A DNA stretch of 17,447 bases, from assembly GCA_964487845.1 (NCBI GenBank), contig CAZASK010000032.1, forward strand, positions 1 through 17,447, given 5' to 3'. Source of the stretch: CAZASK01 sp964487845. Its GTDB lineage: Bacteria; Chlamydiota; Chlamydiia; Chlamydiales; FEN-1388. The notes beneath the pieces were generated by a model. It worked only from the letters and a program-made list of their open reading frames with translations, was not told where the DNA came from and made no database searches. The first letter of the stretch is position 1, and each line of letters starts with the position of its first letter. The translations under genes and the position numbers were made by a program. Of this stretch, positions 1 to 6,207 are shown piece after piece.

Positions 1-8
1 TCTTAACG

Positions 9-2027
9 TTATTGGCACAATATTACGTAATGATTGGCGGAGTTAGGGTTTAATGTTGAATAACTACGTCCCGGCTGCAAGGAATTATTTTGTGTAAACG
101 TCTTGGTCTTCTTATTATAGCTCCATCCAGAACCACTAAATGATTTATAGCTGAGCCAACTTGGAAAATTCACTACCACAGCAACAGCCCCAGCAGTTGC
201 ACTATTTCCACTATTTGAAACAACTATCTGATACACCCCTTTTTTCCCTTGCTTCAGTGATCCATTACTCATTGAAATATGTAAAGCAGGCGCTACTGAA
301 ATAGGAATAGATACAGAATTTGTTAACGTCTGAAACAAGTTTACCCCATTAAAAGAGCCCCAACCTGTAGCGTTATCATATCTTGTAGTAGCTGTATAAT
401 ATAAGTTATTGCCGGATATAATATCATGGAAGTCAGATGCGTAAGAATTACTCATTCCATTTGTATAAAAGAGAGGATTTGCAAAACCTAATGTTGATTG
501 TTGATTTGCTACACGCGCCTGGTTGACAAGAGCTGTAAAAGAAGCCCACAAAGGTGCTGCACAGCTTGTACCGCCATATATCTGCCACTGGCCATCAAAA
601 TAAATCGAATAGCCTGTATTAGGATCTGAATTAAGTGCCACATCTGGAACATTACGATTTGTAGTAGAGGACAATGATGAAACACCAGTCTGCCATGACG
701 GTATTGTCCAAAAATCACTTACTCCACCACCACCTGCTCCTTGACCAAGGCCTTCATTCCATACTGTCTCGTTCTGATAAGCTCCTGTGTTGGGATCAAC
801 TGTAAGACGAGTTCCACCTACACCAGTCACGTAAGGCTGAGAAGCTGGATCATCGACTACAAGTTTTTGCGAAGAATTATTCCAGTAATCATCATATGCT
901 CCACTGTCGCCTGCTGCCGCATACACCGTCTGCCCGTGCGCTGCCATCTGCAAAAAGATCGCATTTTCTGCTTGAAGATAGCGATCGCTAACTAGATCTT
1001 CGCCAAGACCCCATGATGTACTCACCTGTTTTGCAATATTATCTGTTGCAATTCGATTATAGGTATCTAAAACGCCTTGGGCTGTATTTGGACCTTCATA
1101 CACATAAATTTGACTAGCTGGTGCCAACGCAAGAGCAAGCTCTATATCCAGTGTTACCTCTGCATCGATTCCTTCACCACTTCCTCCATCAACTAAAATA
1201 TTATGTAAATTAGCAGCTGGAAGCCCAAAATGATTTGTATATGCAGTGATATCACTCGATTGATAACTCGCCAATTCGAACAATGCAATCGCCTGTCCTA
1301 AACCAGTTGCCGATACTCCTGTAAGATTATATGCAATTACCAGATCTTGAGGAGCAAAACCACCTCCAGGACCAGATGGAAATTCTATAGATTTCATTTG
1401 TTCATTCAACGACTGTACTACACCCTCTTTTCGACGATGATGCGCATGCCACTTGGCGTGGTTATCCAAACCAACAACTCCACTAATAATAGATGAAAGA
1501 GCCGCAGGGACTTCTGGATTATCGCTAGGTGCATAAAACTGCCGTCCATTCGCATGCTTGTAGTGCTGCATTCGAAGATTAAAAGCAGATTCCACAGATG
1601 CTGCTTTGCCAGTCACATTTAAAAGAAGTCTATTGGCATGAGTCCCCGTAACAACAAAACCTAATTTCTTCGCGTAGTCCATAACTGCGTGATAATCTTC
1701 ATGAGTCGGAGCAAATCTTTCTATAAACGTTGCCGATGTCATGTATTTGCCATAGTGTTCATGATCAGTTGGATCATACATTTTTTTAACAAGATCCTCT
1801 AATTCAACCTGATTACGTAGTGGCAAAACAAAAGTCATCGAAACATGCTCATCAGCGGCCATCGGTTTCAAAAATTGCGCCTTATTTATAGGCTTAGTGG
1901 GGACATGCCCAGAAAGACGTACAGAATGATGCTGCGAAGATACAGCTGACAGATTCTGCACATACATTAAAAACGAAAGCGCACATAGTAAAAGCCCCTT
2001 AAAAAAGCTTCTCAGACTGTTATTCAT
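9..2027 (-). CDS. Secreted S53 family (sedolisin/kumamolisin-type) serine-carboxyl peptidase
   Basis: 672 aa. An N-terminal signal peptide (charged start, hydrophobic core, likely cleavage after LSA near residue 28) points to export. Residues about 60-195 look like the pro-kumamolisin activation domain, and about 220-575 the S53 catalytic domain. Visible catalytic residues are Glu290 and Asp294 (AEVTLDIEL, the family E-x3-D pair), oxyanion Asp374 in AAAGDSGAY, and nucleophile Ser488 in GGTSCAAP. A Ca-binding C-terminal stretch follows (DIISGN, then GWGSFNG). Residues about 580-672 resemble a DUF11-type surface beta domain (NSGN, FPSWLSY, SGSGW, LQPG). The family consists of acid-active endopeptidases, so the enzyme probably acts outside the cell or in the periplasm or a vacuole. 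The AAGGAA ribosome site at 2034-2039 supports the ATG. The C-terminus ends abruptly after NHYVILCQ and may be frameshifted. It lies 86 bp downstream of the HD gene on the same strand. Confidence 0.9.
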   Translation of the reverse strand: MNNSLRSFFKGLLLCALSFLMYVQNLSAVSSQHHSVRLSGHVPTKPINKAQFLKPMAADEHVSMTFVLPLRNQVELEDLVKKMYDPTDHEHYGKYMTSATFIERFAPTHEDYHAVMDYAKKLGFVVTGTHANRLLLNVTGKAASVESAFNLRMQHYKHANGRQFYAPSDNPEVPAALSSIISGVVGLDNHAKWHAHHRRKEGVVQSLNEQMKSIEFPSGPGGGFAPQDLVIAYNLTGVSATGLGQAIALFELASYQSSDITAYTNHFGLPAANLHNILVDGGSGEGIDAEVTLDIELALALAPASQIYVYEGPNTAQGVLDTYNRIATDNIAKQVSTSWGLGEDLVSDRYLQAENAIFLQMAAHGQTVYAAAGDSGAYDDYWNNSSQKLVVDDPASQPYVTGVGGTRLTVDPNTGAYQNETVWNEGLGQGAGGGGVSDFWTIPSWQTGVSSLSSTTNRNVPDVALNSDPNTGYSIYFDGQWQIYGGTSCAAPLWASFTALVNQARVANQQSTLGFANPLFYTNGMSNSYASDFHDIISGNNLYYTATTRYDNATGWGSFNGVNLFQTLTNSVSIPISVAPALHISMSNGSLKQGKKGVYQIVVSNSGNSATAGAVAVVVNFPSWLSYKSFSGSGWSYNKKTKTFTQNNSLQPGRSYSTLNPNSANHYVILCQ

Positions 2028-2113
2028 TATACATTCCTTGATTACAGTGTTATCAGCGAATCTATTTCAATCTTCAGATCTAATCAAAAAAAATCTATTT
2101 TACAAATATTTTT

Positions 2114-3001
2114 TCAAGATATGCCTATGCACGATTCAACTGATGTCTCTACTTCTTGCTGGAATTGGCTGAGAAATAGCTGAATAAAAACAGGAAATTT
2201 CTCCCTTGCCTCTATAAGTTGATCAATCACAAAACGATGAGGATGTAATTCTCTACTACGAGCCAATGGGTTGAGGGTATCAAACAAAAGAAGCCCCTGA
2301 CTTCCGGCCTGCCGACACGCATTTGTAACAAGAAGAGCGCCTCCCTTTTTGTCTTTGACATTGGCATCGAGCTCACTTAAAAAATAGCGAAGAAACTCGA
2401 CACGTGTATGAGCAAGCGATTTCCCTCCTTTTGTTTGTAAAAGATGCGGAAGCTTAAATAATTTTACATAAAAATGATCTACCCCAAACATCTTATCATC
2501 CAAAGGACGCTTCGTAGCATGTAGATCCTCTGGATCAAAAGCAGCTCTACCCATTCTTCCTGAGACATAAAAAACACGCATTGCGCCTATTGCACCTAGC
2601 GCCTCCATTCGATCCGCATCTTGAATTATTTTCGCTTCTTGTGTTTCTGGGTGCAAGCCTGCAGAAAAGCTATGTGCCATGATTGCATGACACACAGGGT
2701 CTATTTTCTCTTTCGGGAACTCTAGCTGATGCAAGATCTCTTTTGCTTTCATTGCCGCATAACAAGAAGACATTGTATTCTCTGGATGATCTTTAGGCAG
2801 CGATACAATATCGTGAAAGTAGGCTGCGGCAAGAAGTACGAATAGATCTATGGGTGCTGACTCAACATGGGCGATATACTGCGCTGTACGATAGACACGC
2901 TGAAAATGACTTATATCATGAGATGCATCATGATGATCTTTGTTGTACAAAGAAATATAGTCACAGAATAAGGATTCCCAATATTTGATTGTGTGCTTCA
3001 T
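2114..3001 (-). CDS. HD-domain phosphohydrolase, YedJ-like, with C-terminal extension
   Basis: 295 aa. Residues 1 to about 215 match the E. coli YedJ pattern as I remember it. The HD-superfamily metal ligands are visible: H28-D-x2-H32 near the N-terminus, H63-D64 in AYFHDIVSL, H110 in MAHSFSAG, and D128-A-D-R in IIQDADRMEALG. A conserved RPLDDK and a KLxKLP motif follow. HD proteins are metal-dependent phosphohydrolases, often acting on nucleotides; the substrate here is unknown. About 75 residues after position 220 (KKGGALLVTNA onward) go beyond the length I recall for YedJ and are unexplained. There is no signal peptide, so the protein is probably cytoplasmic. The start ATG at 2999-3001 is preceded by AGGGAA. 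The gene is divergent from the YggU-like gene, with 42 bp between their starts. Confidence 0.85.
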   Translation of the reverse strand: MKHTIKYWESLFCDYISLYNKDHHDASHDISHFQRVYRTAQYIAHVESAPIDLFVLLAAAYFHDIVSLPKDHPENTMSSCYAAMKAKEILHQLEFPKEKIDPVCHAIMAHSFSAGLHPETQEAKIIQDADRMEALGAIGAMRVFYVSGRMGRAAFDPEDLHATKRPLDDKMFGVDHFYVKLFKLPHLLQTKGGKSLAHTRVEFLRYFLSELDANVKDKKGGALLVTNACRQAGSQGLLLFDTLNPLARSRELHPHRFVIDQLIEAREKFPVFIQLFLSQFQQEVETSVESCIGIS

Positions 3002-3043
3002 TGTATTCCCTGCAGAAATCGTTATACCATTTGCGAGATAAAG

Positions 3044-3307
3044 ATGATACTTGATGTCAAAGTCACCCCATATGCTTCGAAAAATGAAATCTTACGCTGG
3101 GAAGACAATCGCCTTGTTCTCAAGATCCAGGGAGTGCCTGAAAAAGGCAAAGTAAATGAAAATCTCATTGCTTTTCTTGCACGTATTCTCAAAATCCCTA
3201 AATCTGATATCCACATTCTTACAGGAGAAACATCGCGCCTCAAGAAGTTAAATATACAGGGAATGTCGCTCGATACTGTAAAGGCAATAGTGTCTGAAAA
3301 AGAGTGA
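3044..3307 (+). CDS. YggU/DUF167 (UPF0235) family protein
   Basis: 87 aa from the ATG at 3044. A longer reading from 2993 exists, but it would overlap the divergent HD gene, and the family begins at about the ILDVKVTPYASKNEI strand, so I chose the internal start. The pattern is typical of DUF167: a V-x-P-x-A strand, then LKIQGVPEKGKVNENLIAFLA (helix with the conserved PxxGKAN-like motif), then IHILTGETSRLKKLNI. The proteins are small and single-domain, and their biochemical role is not established. The ribosome site is weak (GAGA about 6 nt upstream). The gene ends 10 bp from the convergent PhnA-like gene, and an intrinsic terminator overlaps both stop codons. Confidence 0.85.
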   Translation: MILDVKVTPYASKNEILRWEDNRLVLKIQGVPEKGKVNENLIAFLARILKIPKSDIHILTGETSRLKKLNIQGMSLDTVKAIVSEKE

Positions 3308-3336
3308 GTAGGAATTTTTATTCACTACATTTTTTT
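3297..3336. terminator. Bidirectional intrinsic terminator between YggU-like and PhnA-like genes
   Basis: An 8-bp stem, with one G.U pair when read on the plus strand, pairs 3303-3310 with 3319-3326 around an 8-nt loop. On the plus strand it is followed by ACA and seven T (3330-3336). On the minus strand it is followed by C and five T (complement of 3297-3301). It sits between two convergent stop codons, which is where a shared terminator is expected. The stem is AT-rich, so strength is uncertain. Confidence 0.6.
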
Positions 3337-3671
3337 ACAATCTCTGACTTCAGCATCATCGAGCCAAAACCAGGAACCTTTGCATCAATATTATGACCGT
3401 TCACGGCATCCACTATACGAATACCCTTCACCTTCACACCTACCTTGATAACTGAGGAGCTCCCCTTCACTTTGATATCCTGGATAATAGACACACTATC
3501 TCCATCACGAAGGATATTCCCATAGGCGTCTTTTACCACTACCTCATGATTTTCTTCGGGCACCACTGCCTCTTCAGTCCACTCATGGAAACAGTCGGGA
3601 CAGACATAGGTAGTCCCATCATGATAGGTGAACGTAGAACCACATTTTACGCAATTTGGCATATCTTTCAT
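3318..3671 (-). CDS. PhnA/YjdM family zinc-ribbon protein
   Basis: 117 aa, the normal family length. The N-terminal zinc ribbon has C7-x2-C10 (NCVKCGS) and C24-x2-C27 (YVCPDCFHEW). The C-terminal PhnA domain shows the conserved VKDAYGN, LRDGDSVSIIQDIKVKG and KVGVKVKGIRI strands and a GSMMLKSEIVKK end. The family was named from the phosphonate region of E. coli, but it does not cleave C-P bonds as a rule and its role is unclear; there are no phosphonate genes nearby. The ATG at 3669-3671 has AGGT 5 nt upstream. An in-frame ATG three codons later is possible, but its spacing is worse. Probably monocistronic, from the extended -10 promoter at 3700-3708. Confidence 0.9.
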   Translation of the reverse strand: MKDMPNCVKCGSTFTYHDGTTYVCPDCFHEWTEEAVVPEENHEVVVKDAYGNILRDGDSVSIIQDIKVKGSSSVIKVGVKVKGIRIVDAVNGHNIDAKVPGFGSMMLKSEIVKKCSE

Positions 3672-3699
3672 AAATACCTACTTGTATCAAGGCGCAGCC

Positions 3700-3708
3700 A
3701 TTGTATCA
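3700..3708 (-). promoter_or_regulatory. Candidate extended -10 promoter for the PhnA-like gene
   Basis: On the minus strand this reads TGATACAAT: TGn followed by TACAAT, 5 of 6 matches to the -10 consensus. No good -35 is visible, as is common with extended -10 sites. The predicted start near 3693 gives a leader of about 22 nt that includes the ribosome site. A direct repeat TTGATACAA (minus strand) occurs again at 3682-3690. Confidence 0.45.
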
Positions 3709-3793
3709 AAAGATCGAATTTGCAGACACCAGGCGCCTTACTTTTTTATCGCTACAGCTGATGATGAAAGGATATCAACCAATTCTTGGGACA

Positions 3794-3802
3794 TGCTATA
3801 CT
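3794..3802 (+). promoter_or_regulatory. Candidate extended -10 promoter for the cyclophilin pair
   Basis: TGCTATACT is TGn plus TATACT (5 of 6). The predicted transcription start near 3809 gives a leader of about 25 nt that keeps the AGGAG ribosome site at 3824-3828 before the ATG at 3834. No convincing -35 is seen. Confidence 0.5.
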
Positions 3803-3833
3803 TAGCCTGTTTTTCGAACATACAGGAGAATAT

Positions 3834-4406
3834 ATGAAGTGGTTCTTGAAATGGACATGTATCCTCACAGCATTCTGCGCATCGTTTTGTGCATACGCAG
3901 ACAACTTAGAAGAGTCATCTATAAAGAAAGAAAGACCTAGCGTTGTAATTGAAACAACGGCTGGAACATTTGAAGTAATTTTATTCCAAGACATTGCACC
4001 TAAAGCGTGTGAAAATTTTATGGCGCTTGCAAATAAACAGTACTACGACGGAACGATCTTCCACCGAGTTATTCCTCATTTTATGATTCAAGGAGGCGAC
4101 CCACAAGGAACTGGTGCTGGTGGTGAATCGATATGGGGAAAATCATTCGAAGATGAATGTCATAAAGAATACGCTTTCGACAAGCCTGGTCTTTTAGCGA
4201 TGGCTAATCGAGGGCCTCACACAAATGGAAGTCAATTTTTTATTACAACGGCCAATACACCATGGCTGAACATGAAACATACCATCTTTGGAGAAGTAAT
4301 CCACGGCTACGATGTCATTCAAAAAATTGAAGGTTATGGCTCGCCTAGCGGAAAGCCTTCAACACAAGTAGAAATTATACACACAACTGTTAAAAACATC
4401 CCATAA
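3834..4406 (+). CDS. Exported cyclophilin-type peptidyl-prolyl cis-trans isomerase
   Basis: 190 aa from the ATG at 3834, chosen over an upstream in-frame ATG at 3786 because AGGAG lies 5-9 nt before it and translation then opens with a clean signal peptide (MKWFLKWT, hydrophobic core, likely cleavage AYA-DN near residue 22). The mature part is a complete single cyclophilin domain. Active-site residues are visible: R78 (IFHRV), F83, Q86 (MIQGGDP), F136 region (GSQFFITT), W144 (TPWL) and H149 (KHTIFG). The Trp at the W121-equivalent position is the cyclosporin-sensitive form, whereas E. coli enzymes carry Phe there. It probably assists periplasmic or outer-membrane protein folding, or acts outside the cell. 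It is the first gene of a pair with a closely similar cytoplasmic paralogue 22 bp downstream. Confidence 0.93.
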   Translation: MKWFLKWTCILTAFCASFCAYADNLEESSIKKERPSVVIETTAGTFEVILFQDIAPKACENFMALANKQYYDGTIFHRVIPHFMIQGGDPQGTGAGGESIWGKSFEDECHKEYAFDKPGLLAMANRGPHTNGSQFFITTANTPWLNMKHTIFGEVIHGYDVIQKIEGYGSPSGKPSTQVEIIHTTVKNIP

Positions 4407-4428
4407 TATACAAAGGAAAAGGCCATTC

Positions 4429-4911
4429 ATGAAAAAAGAAAGCCCCGTGCTCACTATTGAAACAACTGCTGGAACATTTGAAGTAACGTTGTTTCCAGAG
4501 ATTGCACCTAAAGCATGTGAAAATTTTATGACGCATGCAAAATCAAACTACTACGACGATACTATTTTTCATCGCATCATCCCGAACTTCATGATCCAAG
4601 GAGGCGATCCACAAGGCACTGGAGCTGGCGGAGAATCTATATGGGGAAAATCCTTTCAAGATGAGTGCAAAAAAGAGCTCGCATTCAATAAAGTAGGCCT
4701 TTTGGCAATGGCGAATCGAGGACCTCACACAAATGGAAGTCAGTTTTTTATCACGACCGCCGCAACACCTTGGCTACATATGAAACATACCATCTTTGGA
4801 GAAGTCACTCAAGGATACGATGTCATCAAAAAAATTGAAAGTTTTGGCTCATCAAGCGGCGCTCCATCTACAAAAACAACCATTTTAAAAATTACACTCA
4901 AAAAGAAATAA
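4429..4911 (+). CDS. Cytoplasmic cyclophilin-type peptidyl-prolyl cis-trans isomerase
   Basis: 160 aa with no signal peptide, beginning directly at the first strand (PVLTIETTAGTFEVTLF). It has the same active-site set as its upstream neighbour: FHRI, MIQGGDPQGTGAGG, NGSQFFITT, TPWL and KHTIFG. Aligned by eye, the two domains are about three-quarters identical, and some DNA stretches are identical over more than 20 bp, so this is a tandem duplication. The AAGG ribosome site sits about 7 nt before the ATG. It is co-transcribed with the exported copy (22-bp gap). Expected role is proline isomerisation in the cytoplasm during folding. Confidence 0.93.
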   Translation: MKKESPVLTIETTAGTFEVTLFPEIAPKACENFMTHAKSNYYDDTIFHRIIPNFMIQGGDPQGTGAGGESIWGKSFQDECKKELAFNKVGLLAMANRGPHTNGSQFFITTAATPWLHMKHTIFGEVTQGYDVIKKIESFGSSSGAPSTKTTILKITLKKK

Positions 4912-4965
4912 AAGTGGGATTGAATGTTGTTTTGGAAAGAGTCTCATAAGTGAAAGAGAGTTCCA

Positions 4966-4989
4966 CCGTGTCATCTAGTGATGACACGG
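4966..4989. terminator. Perfect 10-bp hairpin between convergent genes
   Basis: CCGTGTCATC, loop TAGT, then GATGACACGG: a perfect 10-bp stem with a 4-nt loop. It lies between the stop of the cytoplasmic cyclophilin (4911) and the stop of the convergent C58-like gene (5032). No T tract follows on either strand, so it is not a textbook intrinsic terminator. It may act as a bidirectional transcript-end hairpin or be a palindromic repeat. The core TGTC...GATGACA also occurs in the hairpin at 17218-17243. Confidence 0.5.
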
Positions 4990-5031
4990 CCTAAGCGAGA
5001 TAAAGACGATATCGAGTCTCTACAACTTCGA

Positions 5032-5994
5032 TTACACTTTTGGAATAAACGTTTCTACTGTTGATCTTTTAACCTTTTTATCTAATAGCTTATTTTTATT
5101 TCCGATAAACATCTTTAAGCATTTTACACTTTTCTTGTTATACGGAAGCTCTAAGATAGGACTATTTGGATCATACATTCGCAATATATCTTTATCTCGC
5201 GATATCACAAAGACATGATCACTATCGCCTTTATATTCCTGATCACAACGGAGAGCAATTTTCTCATTTTGTTTTAAAGACTCTTTGAGATGTTTTACGA
5301 CACTTTCCGACTTTTCCGAATTGTAATTATTGCTCTTGTTTAAGTGCTCATATGGCATCATACCGATCAATTGTAGTTGCTGACAAATTGAATCACAAAT
5401 CTTCACGGCTGCTGGAAGAGAGATTTCGTCTATCTTCTTGATAAATTTCTCCTTATATTCTGAAGGGCAGGCATTTTTTGCTGTGTCGGTAATGATTTTC
5501 GCGCATTCCTCACCTAAAAATGTTTGCCGTAAAAGTGACTCAAACCCTGCTTTCTTTAGTGCCTGTTCCATTTTCTTTTCAAAATTTTTGAGTTTCTTTT
5601 TACTTTTCAGCACATCAGAAGCGATTCTATCTACTTTTATAGCAACACCTTCAACAGCCATTTCATAGTTTTTTTTCGCAATAGCAGCTCTTACTCCATG
5701 ACCTGCTTGCTGAATACACATCTCTTTAACATCATCATTTTGTAGAATAGCTAAATTATTCTGATCATTAAATATTTTACTCAAGATGTGAATTGAATAA
5801 CCGAAACATATACCATCTTTTAGTCCCCGCATTTCTTTTTTTAGTATAGATTTTGCGGATCCCTCTAGTATTTTTTCATCAACCGCCTGCTGAACAAGGG
5901 CAATAATCTTGTTACCGTTATTTGATTTTTTAATATCTGCAAACTTCATCTTTAGCTGATGTTGCTGACCACCTACTCCAATATTTATTTTCAT
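5032..5994 (-). CDS. Putative YopT/AvrPphB-type (C58-like) cysteine protease, candidate effector
   Basis: 320 aa, Lys-rich, no signal peptide or membrane segment. I see a possible Cys-His-Asp triad: C63 in DGICFGYS, which resembles the GxCxGxS nucleophile motif of peptidase family C58; H260 in SDHVFVIS; and D275 in YDPN, 15 residues after the His. As I remember them, the same His-to-Asp spacing is 15 in AvrPphB and 16 in YopT, and the DPN signature is typical of the family. Between Cys and His lie about 195 residues of mostly charged helix (coiled-coil-like around 127-150, KSKKKLKNFEKK), longer than in YopT. Family members are type III effectors that cleave host proteins. That this protein is secreted is inference from the chlamydial context. 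The ribosome site TGGTGG is at 6001-6006. It is divergent from the P450 gene. It could also be another papain-fold protein. Confidence 0.6.
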   Translation of the reverse strand: MKINIGVGGQQHQLKMKFADIKKSNNGNKIIALVQQAVDEKILEGSAKSILKKEMRGLKDGICFGYSIHILSKIFNDQNNLAILQNDDVKEMCIQQAGHGVRAAIAKKNYEMAVEGVAIKVDRIASDVLKSKKKLKNFEKKMEQALKKAGFESLLRQTFLGEECAKIITDTAKNACPSEYKEKFIKKIDEISLPAAVKICDSICQQLQLIGMMPYEHLNKSNNYNSEKSESVVKHLKESLKQNEKIALRCDQEYKGDSDHVFVISRDKDILRMYDPNSPILELPYNKKSVKCLKMFIGNKNKLLDKKVKRSTVETFIPKV

Positions 5995-6207
5995 AACAAA
6001 CCACCAAGTTATTATTTTGTTGAAAAAAATCTATTTTTAATTCTATTAGATTATGAAAGTTTGCTAAATTAAGCACAAATAGAGAAAACAATTCCCTCTA
6101 TCACCTAATTACTATTCAAATACCTTGCGACATAATAAAGCAACTGGCAAAAAAAAGTTACATCTTTTGGTTTGTGTTTTTAAATCTAAAATAAACAAGG
6201 TGGCTAC

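Noticed and set aside
2041..2070. Minus-strand TTGAAA-N18-TGTAAT promoter for the S53 gene
   Set aside because: Good consensus match, but the predicted start near 2034 would leave a leader too short to hold the AAGGAA ribosome site at 2034-2039, so the match is probably chance in AT-rich DNA.
3689..3745. AAGGCGC/GCGCCTT inverted repeat followed by a T run, terminator- or riboswitch-like
   Set aside because: The loop is about 37 nt with no clear inner structure, and no gene ends or leader begins there on the plus strand. It lies in the spacer between two divergent promoters.
5438..5668. Plus-strand open frame of 76 codons inside the C58-like gene
   Set aside because: It is antisense to the coding gene, has no ribosome site, and its hydrophobic look comes from the complement of Lys/Glu codons.
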